DNA of 64,000 nt from Ensifer sp. LC163 (GCF_001695855.1 NZ_MBSS01000012.1:744001-808000); one strand, 5' to 3'; shown: positions 25,810 through 33,644, counted from the first letter of the stretch. Program-made: numbers and translations. Notes: generated by a model from the sequence alone, not told the origin.

Positions 25810-26550
25810 GTGTCGAACTTGAAGAACAGGATAGCGTTGGTGACGGGCGGCGGACGTGGCATAGGTGCGGCGATCGCCAGGCGGCTGGCGAGCGAAGGCG
25901 CCATCGTCGTCATCACCTACGGGCAATCGCAGGCAAAGGCTGATGCCCTGGTTGCCGAGATCGAACAGTCGGGCGGCAAGGCGCTCGCCGTTCGCGCCGA
26001 CAATCGGGATGCCAAGGCGGTTGAGGCTGCCGTCAAGACGGTCGTCGAGCGACACGGCCGCATCGACATTCTCGTCAACAATGCCGGTATTTATGAAGGA
26101 GCCGCCATTACGGACGTCACCGCGGACGATTTCGACCGCACCGTCGACGTCAATGTGAAGGCCGTGGTCCTGGCCACGAGCGCTGCGGCAAAACATATGC
26201 CGGAAGGCGGGCGCATCATTTCGATCGGCAGCAATCTGGCGCAGCGCGTTCCGTTTCCGGGCATCAGCCTTTATGCGCTCAGCAAGTCGGCGCTCGTCGG
26301 CTTCACCAAGGCGGTCGCGCGCGACCTGGGTCCGAAGGGCATCACGGTCAACATCGTCCATCCCGGCTCAACGAATACCGACATGAACCCGCAGGAGGGC
26401 GAGCATGCGGATCCGCAACGCGGCCTGATGGCAATCCCGCGGTTCAACGATGCCAGCGAGGTAGCCGGTCTGGTCGCCTGGCTTGCCGGGCCCGAAGCGC
26501 GGGGCGTGACCGGCTCCGAGTTCACCATCGACGGCGGCACGAACGCCTAG
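25810..26550 (+). CDS. SDR-family NAD(P)-dependent oxidoreductase
   Basis: A 246-residue classical short-chain dehydrogenase resembling 3-oxoacyl-ACP reductases. The cofactor motif is TGGGRGIG near the N-terminus, followed by NNAG (ILVNNAGIYE). The catalytic set is Ser (ISIGSNLAQ region), Tyr in GISLYALSKSAL and the Lys four residues later. The C-terminus VTGSEFTIDGGTNA is typical. The start is GTG 25810 with ACGGAGAAT ahead; upstream codons in this frame lie in the operator region. It is divergently arranged with its likely TetR repressor. Substrate unknown. Confidence 0.93.
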   Translation: MSNLKNRIALVTGGGRGIGAAIARRLASEGAIVVITYGQSQAKADALVAEIEQSGGKALAVRADNRDAKAVEAAVKTVVERHGRIDILVNNAGIYEGAAITDVTADDFDRTVDVNVKAVVLATSAAAKHMPEGGRIISIGSNLAQRVPFPGISLYALSKSALVGFTKAVARDLGPKGITVNIVHPGSTNTDMNPQEGEHADPQRGLMAIPRFNDASEVAGLVAWLAGPEARGVTGSEFTIDGGTNA

Positions 26551-26554
26551 AGCT

Positions 26555-26660
26555 TTTCTAGGAAAAGTGCGAAGCGGTTTTCCGTCAAGAAATGCGTAGA
26601 AACAAAGAGAGATAGCGTTTCCGCAACTCCGTCTGAACCGGAAACACTGTAGCAACAAGA
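26555..26660. repeat. RIME-type rhizobial intergenic repeat, copy A
   Basis: AAAAGTGCGAAGCGGTTTTCCG, AAATGCGTAGAAACAAAGAG and GATAGCG..TCCGCAAC align with 57421-57515. The pattern AAAAGTG.G.AGCGGTTTT is the signature of the RIME elements of rhizobia. Confidence 0.65.
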
Positions 26661-26668
26661 CCCACGGC

Positions 26669-26701
26669 AAAGAGGCCGGAAGCGATGCTCCCGGCCTCTT
26701 T
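26669..26701. terminator. Bidirectional terminator between convergent genes
   Basis: AAAGAGGCCGG (26669-26679) pairs with CCGGCCTCTTT (26691-26701). It serves the SDR gene from the left and the oxidoreductase gene from the right. Confidence 0.75.
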
Positions 26702-26718
26702 CGACGATCGGAAAACGA

Positions 26719-27972
26719 TCAGGAGAAGAAACGTTCCGGGCGATAGGGGACGATGTCGATCACCGTCTTCTCGCCGGTCATCGCTTCGGCGAGCGCCCGG
26801 CCGGTGACCGGGCCGAGCGTCATGCCGTGATGGGCATGACCGAAGGCGAACCACAGGCCCTGGTGGCGCGGCGCCTTGCCAATAATCGGCATCATGTCGG
26901 GCGTGCACGGGCGAGCGCCCATCCACGGTTCTTCGTCGCGGCGTTCGGCCAGCGGGAAGAACTCGCGCGCCACGCGCTCGGCGCGGGTAAGCTGAACCGG
27001 CGTCTTCGGATCGTCGCGCCAGGCAAATTCCGCACCCGTCGTCAGGCGGATGCCGCGCAGCATCGGTGCCAGGAAATAACCCTTCTCGGCATCCAGCACC
27101 CAGTTGTTGAGTTGGGCGCCCTCCTGCGTGCCGTAGTGCATGTGATAGCCGCGCTTGACGGCAAGCGGGAAATGGTAGCCGAGCTTGCGCGTCACGGTAT
27201 CGGCCCAGGGGCCGAGCGCGACGACGACTTCATGCGCCTCGAGCGGCCCTTCGGGGGTCGCCACCCGCCAGCCCGGGCCTTCGAGGATGTGTTCCACTGT
27301 CGCCGCGTCGCCGGAAACCAGCCGGCCACCGAGCGACTGGAAATAGCTGAGATAGGCCTTGTTGAGGCTGTGCGGATCGCGGATCGACCAGGGATCGCTC
27401 CAGCGCAGGCCGCCAACGAGATCGGCCCTGATCGAGGGCTCCATGGTCTTCAACTCGCTGGTCGAGAGCTTCTGGTGATTGACGCCGAAACCGGTCGACA
27501 GTTTCTCGGCATCCTTGTAGGCAGCGTCACGCTCCTTCTCGGTGCGGAAGACCTTCATCCAGCCATCCTTGCGGATCAGGTCGCCCGCGCCGGAGGCATT
27601 GATCAGATCCTCATGCTCGGCGATCGAATTTTCGATCAGCGGCGCATACATATGGGCGATGCGCTGGTGCTGGGTGAAACCCGAATGCCACCAGTAGCGC
27701 GCCAGGAACGGCACCAGCCCTGGCAGGGCGCGAATGTGATAGTGCGCGTCGATCGTATTGTTCAGCGCATAGCGGAACAGTGCTCCGAAATCATGGGGGA
27801 AGCCGTAGGGAAACACGCCCTCGCGCTGGATCAGGCCGGCATTGCCGTAGGATGTCTCTTCGCCTGCACCGCGACGATCGAGCAGCACCACCGACTTGCC
27901 GCGCCGCGCCAGATGGATGGCCGTCGATATGCCGACAATACCGGCGCCGAGAACCACTACGTCAGTCTTCAT
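26719..27972 (-). CDS. FAD-dependent D-amino-acid dehydrogenase-like oxidoreductase (DadA-like)
   Basis: A 417-residue flavoprotein of the DAO superfamily. The N-terminus carries the FAD motif VVVLGAGIVGISTAIHLARRG followed by VVLLDRR, and the C-terminus has WFAFGHAHHGMTLGPVTGRAL, as in DadA proteins. The length fits. It probably oxidises a D-amino acid to its keto acid at the membrane, passing electrons to quinone. The start is ATG 27972; fifteen upstream codons in the same frame are non-coding. No amino-acid racemase (DadX) is nearby, so the substrate is open. Bases 27973-28185 hold no gene. Confidence 0.88.
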   Translation of the reverse strand: MKTDVVVLGAGIVGISTAIHLARRGKSVVLLDRRGAGEETSYGNAGLIQREGVFPYGFPHDFGALFRYALNNTIDAHYHIRALPGLVPFLARYWWHSGFTQHQRIAHMYAPLIENSIAEHEDLINASGAGDLIRKDGWMKVFRTEKERDAAYKDAEKLSTGFGVNHQKLSTSELKTMEPSIRADLVGGLRWSDPWSIRDPHSLNKAYLSYFQSLGGRLVSGDAATVEHILEGPGWRVATPEGPLEAHEVVVALGPWADTVTRKLGYHFPLAVKRGYHMHYGTQEGAQLNNWVLDAEKGYFLAPMLRGIRLTTGAEFAWRDDPKTPVQLTRAERVAREFFPLAERRDEEPWMGARPCTPDMMPIIGKAPRHQGLWFAFGHAHHGMTLGPVTGRALAEAMTGEKTVIDIVPYRPERFFS

Positions 27973-28185
27973 GTCCAGGTGCCCCGCTACTTGATCAAGA
28001 CCACCACAGCGATGCACGCCGCTCGGCCCAAGCTACTTCTTCTTCAATCCATTCATGATCTGCTCGAGATAGCCGAGCGTACCAGCCAGGGCAAGGGATG
28101 CAACGGGAGCATCGCGACATGCAAAAGGGACGAAGTCTTTCAACATTCGTCCCTTGTTGATTTCCTAAAGCGGTCAACACCTGGA

Positions 28186-28350
28186 TCAGGTTCTACGCAT
28201 GAGTCCCGCCACCAGCGAGATCACCAGGAAGGCGAGGAAGAGGAAGAACAGGATCTGTGCAATACCGGCGGAAGCGCCGGCAATACCGCCAAAACCAAGT
28301 ACACCGGCGATGATGGCCACTACGAGAAAAACGATAGCGTAGTAAAGCAT
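28186..28350 (-). CDS. DUF1328 small membrane protein
   Basis: A 54-residue protein with two membrane helices ([20 protein letters not shown], then [20 protein letters not shown]) joined by a Gly/Ala-rich turn. This is the DUF1328 (YtjA) family, frequent in stress regulons. ATG 28350 is supported by GGAGATATCCT. An EcfG-type promoter lies 34 bases upstream. Confidence 0.93.
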   Translation of the reverse strand: MLYYAIVFLVVAIIAGVLGFGGIAGASAGIAQILFFLFLAFLVISLVAGLMRRT

Positions 28351-28383
28351 AGGATATCTCCCTGTCTGCGTCGCTGGAGATGA

Positions 28384-28409
28384 AACGTCATGGCCACCTA
28401 TTTTGTTCC
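28384..28409 (-). promoter_or_regulatory. EcfG-type promoter of the DUF1328 gene
   Basis: On the minus strand GGAAC (28409-28405), 17-base spacer, CGTT (28387-28384). The spacing to the start codon is typical. Confidence 0.8.
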
Positions 28410-28526
28410 AGCGCCAACGCAAGATTGGACGAAACCTTTGAATGCAATAGGGGAGGCTGGAAACTAACTATTAACCACGATAATCAAAACAGTCCCGGTT
28501 TGGCACAGCCGAGACGAAAATCGCCA

Positions 28527-28551
28527 GGAACCTTCGAGATAGTCCTACGTT
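28527..28551 (+). promoter_or_regulatory. EcfG-type promoter of the NepR-like microprotein gene
   Basis: GGAAC (28527-28531), 16-base spacer, CGTT (28548-28551). The gene starts 29 bases downstream at 28581. Confidence 0.75.
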
Positions 28552-28580
28552 GTTCCCTCAAGGAATGAAGCAGGTTCGAC

Positions 28581-28775
28581 ATGAAGATGCCAATGTCACA
28601 TATCTGGAAGTCCGCGGCTGAAACGGCGCGGCGAAACGCCGAGTTGCCGGACAGCAATCTTCACATCGGTAGAACGATGCGCGATCTCTACGCTCACAAC
28701 GCAGACAAACCGAGTCAGAACTTAAACAACCTTCTCGAAAAACTGAAAAAGGCCGAGCCCAAGCCGAAGAGATAG
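28581..28775 (+). CDS. Small protein with NepR-like C-terminal half
   Basis: A 64-residue protein. The second half, IGRTMRDLYAHNADKP followed by NLNNLLEKLKKAE, can be aligned with the NepR protein encoded 1.8 kb away (IGSKLKALYRAIEQEP, then DLFIDLLQKLDDAE). About 12 of 31 positions are identical with one gap. The NepR hallmarks LY, P and LLxKL are kept; the PVPD motif is not. A purine-rich ribosome site (GAATGAAGCAGG) precedes the ATG. It could be a divergent NepR paralogue that binds sigma or PhyR, or an unrelated helical protein. Confidence 0.65.
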   Translation: MKMPMSHIWKSAAETARRNAELPDSNLHIGRTMRDLYAHNADKPSQNLNNLLEKLKKAEPKPKR

Positions 28776-28799
28776 TCGCGCTGCACCGTTCTTCAGCCA

Positions 28800-28915
28800 A
28801 GACCTACTGCATAATTCCTTAAATCGGATCCGATTTAAGGATAAAATTATGCAGCAAGTTTAAAGTGTTACAGCGTCCTTTGCGCGTCATATTTGACGCG
28901 CGGCGCTGTAAAAAA
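28800..28915. repeat. Rhizobial palindromic intergenic repeat, copy 1
   Basis: TACTGCATAATTCCTTAAA, AAAGTGTTACAGCG and CCTTTGCGCGTC...GACGCGCGGCGCTG match 37300-37403. The arms TGCATAATT/AATTATGCA and CGCGTC/GACGCG make two hairpins. Such elements are scattered in Sinorhizobium genomes and may fold in mRNA. They do not encode protein. Confidence 0.7.
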
Positions 28916-28986
28916 CCAAACGCCGCGGCGGTTGATATCCGCAGCGGCGTTTGCTTTTGGCTTTTCGAGCCGATCAGGCACGCTTC

Positions 28987-29184
28987 TCAGTGGCGGGAAG
29001 CCCACTCGTCGATCTGGCGCTCAGCCTCGTCGCGAGCGATGCCGTAACGGGCCTGGACGCGACCAGCCAACTCCTTGCGCCGACCGTCGATGATGTCGAG
29101 ATCGTCATCCGTGAGCTTGCCCCATTCGGCCTGGGCCTTGCCCTTCAGCTCGGTCCACTTGCCCTGAATGATATCCCAGTTCAT
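28987..29184 (-). CDS. CsbD-family stress protein
   Basis: A 65-residue CsbD-like protein: [18 protein letters not shown] and [19 protein letters not shown] are diagnostic. The family is a marker of general stress regulons; its molecular role is unknown. AAAGGAGCGACGC precedes the ATG. It lies 44 bases downstream of the next gene on the same strand, so both probably share the EcfG-type promoter at 29587-29612. Confidence 0.95.
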   Translation of the reverse strand: MNWDIIQGKWTELKGKAQAEWGKLTDDDLDIIDGRRKELAGRVQARYGIARDEAERQIDEWASRH

Positions 29185-29228
29185 GCGTCGCTCCTTTCAG
29201 CACGGCAAAGAGAACAGGCATGACAAGT

Positions 29229-29558
29229 TCAGTTGCGGAATTTCGGCTTTTCGTCCGTGCGCGCGGCAATGGCGTAGGTGCCGTCGCCGGCAATCACCTT
29301 GACTTCAAGCTGGCGCGACGGCGTGATCCGCCACTCGATCGTCGCGTCCTCTACGAACAGGGCCGGATCGACTTCGGCACATTTGCCGTAGGCGCTCTTG
29401 AACGTCTTTCCGACCTCTTCGATCGACGGCGAAAGCAACTCATGACATTCCTCGACGGTCTCAAAGCCGACGACCGGTGTCGGAACCTCACGGCAGGCGG
29501 CATCGCCCTGCATGCAGCCGACGAGGACCATGATGGCAGCGATATGTTCCATCCGCAT
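29229..29558 (-). CDS. Hypothetical secreted protein in stress operon
   Basis: A 109-residue protein with a short hydrophobic N-terminus (HIAAIMVLVGCMQGDAA) that may be a signal peptide. Three later Cys residues could form disulfides. I do not recognise the family. GAAAGGAGCATGCGG precedes the start. An EcfG-type promoter lies 29 bases upstream, and csbD follows in the same direction. Confidence 0.7.
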   Translation of the reverse strand: MRMEHIAAIMVLVGCMQGDAACREVPTPVVGFETVEECHELLSPSIEEVGKTFKSAYGKCAEVDPALFVEDATIEWRITPSRQLEVKVIAGDGTYAIAARTDEKPKFRN

Positions 29559-29586
29559 GCTCCTTTCATCAAGAACTTGAACAGCA

Positions 29587-29612
29587 AACGGTTATGGACG
29601 GCGTGGAGTTCC
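29587..29612 (-). promoter_or_regulatory. EcfG-type promoter of the secreted protein-csbD operon
   Basis: Minus strand: GGAAC (29612-29608), 17-base spacer, CGTT (29590-29587). Confidence 0.8.
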
Positions 29613-29791
29613 ACCGAGGTCCATCAAATTTTTGTCGGAAGCGTCGCGGGCTCGCGCGGTGGGCCCGGATTTTTCCGGGGAAGCGGGTGGAGAGAACGCT
29701 GAAAACCCGGACGATCCCGCGGTGAGACCCGTGGCGGGTCGAGCGCCGTTGCGGCCGGAAAGCGGCAGGTCTCGGGAAGAATCCGCTCGAT

Positions 29792-29816
29792 GGAACAAAT
29801 TGCCGTGATCGTCGTT
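29792..29816 (+). promoter_or_regulatory. EcfG-type promoter ahead of a small ORF and lipoprotein gene
   Basis: GGAAC (29792-29796), 16-base spacer, CGTT (29813-29816). Downstream are the short frame at 29870 and the glycine-zipper lipoprotein gene at 30080. Confidence 0.7.
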
Positions 29817-29869
29817 TCCACAGCAATAACAAGCGCCGCACCCGTGGCGATACCACAAGGGAGACATTG

Positions 29870-30070
29870 ATGAGCGGCGCAGGTCCGCCCGTTGCGAGCA
29901 ATCCAAAGGTGGCTAAGATAGGTCCGAGGCCCGGATCAGGGGCGGCGTCGATAACGGGTGTTCGCCTTTGCGAACGGCCTCATTGTCGTCATTCTGTTCG
30001 TCCTCAGTCCCTCGCAACCGGTCTCGGCCAAATGCATCCTTCAATGTTCAACGAAGCAAACCTCGGATAG
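29870..30070 (+). CDS. Hypothetical 66-residue protein, possibly a leader ORF
   Basis: This short frame starts 53 bases after an EcfG-type promoter and has a good ribosome site (AAGGGAG, 7 bases ahead of the ATG). Its stop lies 9 bases before the lipoprotein start, inside that gene's ribosome-binding region. The protein is Gly/Pro-rich at first (MSGAGPPVASNPKVAKIG) and matches nothing I know. It may be a real small protein or simply a translated leader. Confidence 0.4.
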   Translation: MSGAGPPVASNPKVAKIGPRPGSGAASITGVRLCERPHCRHSVRPQSLATGLGQMHPSMFNEANLG

Positions 30071-30079
30071 GAACGCGTC

Positions 30080-30328
30080 ATGAAGAAGATACTTATCGTA
30101 GCAAGTCTGATCCTCCCCCTGGCGGCCTGCACGCAAACGGAGAAGGGTGCGGCGATCGGCGCGACCGGCGGCGCGATCATCGGCGGTGCCGCAACGGGCA
30201 ATGTCAGAGGTGCTGCAGTCGGTGCAGCTATCGGCGGTGTCGCCGGCGCGCTCATCGGCAATGCCAATGAACCGGGACGTTGCATCTATCGCGACCGCTA
30301 CGGCCGCCGCTATGAGGCCGCCTGCTAA
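30080..30328 (+). CDS. Glycine-zipper lipoprotein
   Basis: An 82-residue envelope protein. The signal sequence ends in a lipobox (LILPLAAC, Cys17). A glycine-zipper core follows (AIGATGGAIIGGAATGN, AVGAAIGGVAGALIGNA), and the short basic tail ends with a Cys. Such proteins are inner- or outer-membrane lipoproteins related to the 17-kDa surface antigen/YMGG group, often induced by envelope stress. It is probably transcribed from the EcfG-type promoter at 29792. Confidence 0.9.
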   Translation: MKKILIVASLILPLAACTQTEKGAAIGATGGAIIGGAATGNVRGAAVGAAIGGVAGALIGNANEPGRCIYRDRYGRRYEAAC

Positions 30329-30352
30329 GGCGAAAGCTTCGAAAGATTTCGG

Positions 30353-30374
30353 GAAACGGGCTTCGGCCCGTTTC
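30353..30374. terminator. Stem-loop between convergent lipoprotein gene and nepR
   Basis: GAAACGGGC and GCCCGTTTC pair around a TTCG tetraloop. No long U run follows on either side. Confidence 0.6.
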
Positions 30375-30387
30375 TCATGCCTTACGC

Positions 30388-30606
30388 TTACACCACGGAG
30401 CGAACTTTGTCGTCGGTGCGGCTCAGCGCCTCGGCATCATCAAGCTTCTGCAGAAGGTCAATGAAAAGGTCAGGCACCGGCTCCTGTTCGATCGCACGAT
30501 AGAGCGCCTTCAGCTTCGAACCGATCAAGCCGTTCGGATCTGAACCTCTCGCAGCCCTTGCCGTTTCCTCTTCCCCTACGCCACGCTCGTCCACAGGATC
30601 TTTCAT
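30388..30606 (-). CDS. nepR: NepR anti-sigma factor of the general stress response
   Basis: A 72-residue NepR-family protein. The core LIGSKLKALYRAIEQEPVPD followed by LFIDLLQKLDDAE gives the two helices that clamp an EcfG sigma factor. Under stress phosphorylated PhyR takes NepR away from sigma. The start is ATG 30606. It is divergent from phyR, as usual, but no ecfG sigma gene lies downstream, where it often sits. S. meliloti has a second such pair (RsiA2/RsiB2) without an adjacent sigma; this locus probably corresponds to it. Confidence 0.92.
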   Translation of the reverse strand: MKDPVDERGVGEEETARAARGSDPNGLIGSKLKALYRAIEQEPVPDLFIDLLQKLDDAEALSRTDDKVRSVV

Positions 30607-30771
30607 CCCCACAATCCCTAAGCCAGACGGCGCTCGAAACACCTCGAGTACGCGTCACTGTTGCCAGCTTCCCATAGGCCGAAAAACGTGTTCAAAACAT
30701 TCACGTCTTTCGCAGGATGCGCACTGTCCTCAGAAAACAAGCGAATCACTTCAGACCCAAGGAAGTACTTG

Positions 30772-31569
30772 ATGTCACTTTCGACCCGTATTGCACCACA
30801 CCTTCCCTTTCTTCGCCGTTACTCCCGCGCCGTCACCGGTTCGCAGGCCGCTGGCGACGGTTATGTGGCTGCGGTTCTGGAAGCGTTGATCGACGACATC
30901 AATCTTTTCCCGGAGAGCTCCAACGACCGGATCGGCCTCTACAAGCTGTTCTGCTCGCTGTTCGAGAAAGTCTCCATCGACCGGACCGAGAACGCCTCAC
31001 CCTTTGCCTGGGAACAGCAGGCCGCCGCCAATCTTTCGCTGATCGCGCCTGCGGCGCGGCAGGCGTTTCTGCTCGTGTCGGTCGAAGGATTCTCAATCGC
31101 CGATGCCGCCGAGATCATGGGGCAGAGCCAGGCGGCGTTTTCCAAGCTGCTGACCGTCGCTTCGGAAGACATTTCGCGTCAGGTGGCAACAGAAGTTCTG
31201 ATCATCGAGGATGAACCGCTGATTGCGCTCGATATCGAGGACATGGTGACGAGCCTCGGCCATCGTGTGACCGGCATTGCCCGCACCCACAAGGAAGCGC
31301 TGGACCTCTACCGCAAGACGGCGCCGAAGATGGTTCTGGCCGACATCCAGCTCGCCGACGGCAGCTCCGGTATCGACGCGGTCAATGAGATCTTGAAGGA
31401 TGCGGCGGTGCCGGTGATCTTCATCACCGCCTTCCCCGAGCGCCTGCTGACAGGCAAACGGCCGGAGCCGGCCTTCCTGGTGACCAAGCCTTTCAACCCG
31501 GATATGGTCAAGGCGCTGATCAGCCAGGCCTTGTTCTTCGATGAGCACGCTCGCTCGACGCGCGGATAA
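30772..31569 (+). CDS. phyR: PhyR-type anti-anti-sigma response regulator
   Basis: A 265-residue protein. Residues 1-135 form the sigma-like domain (YVAAVLEALIDDINLFPES in region 2; AARQAFLLVSVEGFSIADAA as a sigma4-like HTH). Residues 140-260 form a receiver (EVLIIEDEPLIALDIEDMV, phospho-acceptor D191 in LADIQLADGSSG, Lys in LVTKPF). When phosphorylated, it mimics sigma and sequesters NepR. I chose ATG 30772 with AAGGAAG ahead; earlier in-frame codons are non-coding. No clear EcfG site precedes it. Confidence 0.95.
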   Translation: MSLSTRIAPHLPFLRRYSRAVTGSQAAGDGYVAAVLEALIDDINLFPESSNDRIGLYKLFCSLFEKVSIDRTENASPFAWEQQAAANLSLIAPAARQAFLLVSVEGFSIADAAEIMGQSQAAFSKLLTVASEDISRQVATEVLIIEDEPLIALDIEDMVTSLGHRVTGIARTHKEALDLYRKTAPKMVLADIQLADGSSGIDAVNEILKDAAVPVIFITAFPERLLTGKRPEPAFLVTKPFNPDMVKALISQALFFDEHARSTRG

Positions 31570-31588
31570 CGCTGACGTTGCGCAGGTG

Positions 31589-32779
31589 TCAGGCCGGCAG
31601 CTGCCGTTCCGGCGGCTGTTCGCGCACCTCTTCGAAGATCGTCATGGCGACCAGCGACAACGGCAGTGCCAGCATGGCACCGACCGCGCCCCACATCCAT
31701 GTCCAGAAGATGATCGCAACGAAGACGAGGAACGGGTTGACCTCGAGCCTGTTGCCCAGGATCGACGGGATCACCAGGTTTTCCATGACAAGGTGCACCA
31801 CGAAGAAAGCCGCGGCCGGTGCAAGCGCCAGCAGGATAGGCTCGTGCGTCATCAGCCCGCCGACCAGCAGAGCCAGCGTCATCATGGTCACGCCGAGATA
31901 GGGGATGAAGCTGGAGACGAAGGCGAACAGACCCCAGAGCAACGGCATGGCCAAGCCACCGACCAGCGCGATGATCATGGTGACGACGCCGAGCGCCAGA
32001 TAGATCAGACTGGCGATGGAAAAATATTGCGCCAGCGCGTTCTCGATCGCGTTCATGATCCGGATCGTGCTTAGACGCCGCTCTCGGCTGGTAAAGGCAA
32101 GGATGATGGTTCGGCGCAGGTGCAGGCGCCCAAGCAGGAAGAGCCCGAGTGCGGCAAGGAAAATCAACGTCTGTATCAAGGCTGGCGTCAGCCCGCCGGC
32201 GACAGCTCCGAGCACTGGGCCTGCATTCTTCATGACGGTGTCAGCGAGCGCGTCGCTTCCCGCCCCTCGTGCCAAGGCCAGCCGCAGCCATTCGAAGCGC
32301 TCGATGAACGGCAGCACACGCTCCACGACCCCTTCCGCCAATGCCGGTGCCTTTTGCGCCACGTCCGTCATTGGACCAAGCAGAGCGCTGACCACCGATG
32401 CGAGACCAAGGATGAAGAAGAGCGCCAGCAACAGCCCACCCATGATCGGTGGAAGGCCGAACTTTGCCAAGCTGTCGGCGGCACGGCCGAGCACGATGCC
32501 GACGACGACCGCCAGCGTGATCGGCATCAGGATGGTTTCCATCTGGTAAATTGCAGCTGAGCCAGCAATGACGAAGACGCCGATGACGCTCCAGGCCACC
32601 ATCAGGTCGATGCCGTCTCGCTGCGGCTCCGCCGGCAGCGCCGCCTCTACCGATGCCTTCTCCTCCTCGGCAATGCGTTTCAGCTTATAGTAAGCAGCCG
32701 TGTGGCCGGATGTGTCCAATGCCGTCCCTCGCCTTCGTTTCGTAACGCGCAATCCTGTTGGGCGGACCGGATCGTTCAA
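31589..32779 (-). CDS. AI-2E/PerM-family transporter
   Basis: A 396-residue membrane protein. About 55 polar residues are followed by eight or so hydrophobic spans, including LMVAWSVIGVFVIAGSAAIY and LLWGLFAFVSSFIPYLGVTMMTLALL; the FIPYLG turn and the Pro/Gly-rich C-terminal spans are typical of the AI-2E transporter family. Substrate unknown; despite the family name, few members export AI-2. Its start overlaps the stop of the small upstream gene (ATGA), so the two are co-translated from the EcfG-type promoter at 32983. Confidence 0.9.
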   Translation of the reverse strand: MNDPVRPTGLRVTKRRRGTALDTSGHTAAYYKLKRIAEEEKASVEAALPAEPQRDGIDLMVAWSVIGVFVIAGSAAIYQMETILMPITLAVVVGIVLGRAADSLAKFGLPPIMGGLLLALFFILGLASVVSALLGPMTDVAQKAPALAEGVVERVLPFIERFEWLRLALARGAGSDALADTVMKNAGPVLGAVAGGLTPALIQTLIFLAALGLFLLGRLHLRRTIILAFTSRERRLSTIRIMNAIENALAQYFSIASLIYLALGVVTMIIALVGGLAMPLLWGLFAFVSSFIPYLGVTMMTLALLVGGLMTHEPILLALAPAAAFFVVHLVMENLVIPSILGNRLEVNPFLVFVAIIFWTWMWGAVGAMLALPLSLVAMTIFEEVREQPPERQLPA

Positions 32780-32946
32780 TGTCGTTCGGGCGGGAACACA
32801 AGCAGGGTGAGCGACAGAAGCCCGAGACCGAGGACGATGACCAGAAGTGTGTACGCGATATCGGTGGCGGTGTCCGGGACGAAGCCAAAACCGATCAGTA
32901 GACCGGCAAAAGCGAGCACGCCGATCCGCGGCAGCCAGTAGAGCAT
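32776..32946 (-). CDS. Small two-span membrane protein
   Basis: A 56-residue protein with two hydrophobic helices (LPRIGVLAFAGLLIGFGFV and AYTLLVIVLGLGLLSLTLLVF) and an RH tail. In size and style it resembles DUF1328 proteins but lacks their sequence pattern. The start is ATG 32946 (GGGAGGGCAGTCG ahead). It is coupled to the AI-2E-type gene through a 4-base overlap and preceded by an EcfG-type promoter. Confidence 0.8.
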   Translation of the reverse strand: MLYWLPRIGVLAFAGLLIGFGFVPDTATDIAYTLLVIVLGLGLLSLTLLVFPPERH

Positions 32947-32982
32947 CGACTGCCCTCCCATGTTTTTGTGGAACCGGAGGTA

Positions 32983-33007
32983 AACGTGCAGGCTGGCGAA
33001 TGGTTCC
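32983..33007 (-). promoter_or_regulatory. EcfG-type promoter of the small membrane protein/AI-2E operon
   Basis: Minus strand: GGAAC (33007-33003), 16-base spacer, CGTT (32986-32983), 37 bases before the start codon. Confidence 0.8.
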
Positions 33008-33038
33008 TGTGCCGCGGCGGAATGCGGTGCGGAGCCGG

Positions 33039-33075
33039 CAAAAGAAAACGCCGCCGTGCGCTGGGCACGGCGGCG
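33039..33075 (-). terminator. Rho-independent terminator after ridA
   Basis: CGCCGCCGTGC and GCACGGCGGCG (33049-33059, 33065-33075) form an 11-bp stem. On the minus strand it is followed by TTTTCTTTTGC. Confidence 0.85.
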
Positions 33076-33119
33076 GAAATGCAATGTCGCGTGAAGCCGT
33101 TCGGCTTCGCCAGGCCGCC

Positions 33120-33467
33120 TTAGGCAGCAGCTGCGACGACGATCACTTCGACGAGGTATTCCGGCGTTGCAAGCTTGGCTTCGCCGGTGGCGCGTGCCGG
33201 GGTATGGCCCTGCGGTGCCCAGGTATCCCAGACCGAGTTCATCTTCGGGAAATCGGCCATGTCGGCGAGCCAGATGGTGGCCGAGAGGATGCGGGTCTTG
33301 TCGGTGCCGGCGAGTGCCAGAAGACGGTCGACTTCGGCAAGCGCCTGCTTCGTCTGGGTCACGACATCGTCACCGGCATTGCCGACCTGGCCGGCGAGGT
33401 AGACGGTGTTGTTGTAAACCACGGCCTGGCTCATCCGGGGGCCGGTTTCGAAACGCTTGATTTCCAT
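33120..33467 (-). CDS. RidA-family (YjgF/YER057c/UK114) protein
   Basis: A 115-residue RidA-like protein: MSQAVVYNNTVYLAGQVG, KQALAEVDRLLALAGTDKTR and the C-terminal PARATGEAKLATPEYLVEVIVVA, with the substrate-binding Arg (PARAT) conserved. RidA proteins hydrolyse reactive enamine/imine intermediates from amino-acid metabolism. It is the last gene after dppF, 177 bases on, and ahead of a strong terminator. It may be co-transcribed with the dipeptide transporter, which would link it to peptide-derived amino-acid catabolism. Confidence 0.93.
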   Translation of the reverse strand: MEIKRFETGPRMSQAVVYNNTVYLAGQVGNAGDDVVTQTKQALAEVDRLLALAGTDKTRILSATIWLADMADFPKMNSVWDTWAPQGHTPARATGEAKLATPEYLVEVIVVAAAA

Positions 33468-33644
33468 GATCGTGTTCCTGAAGTTGGGCCGAACGCGATT
33501 GGTCCGGCCGAAAAGCGGCTGCCCGCCGCCGGAAGGCGAGAAGTGAATGGCGGCGCGAAAGCTCTACACCATCGGCCTGGCAAGGCCAAGAAGCCGGGGA
33601 ATTCTTTCCCCGGCCTCGCTCTTATATGACAACGCCGAGAAGGC

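Noticed and set aside
30607-30771. EcfG-type promoter for nepR or phyR
   Set aside because: Only degenerate versions (GAAAC or GCAAC with wrong spacing) are present.
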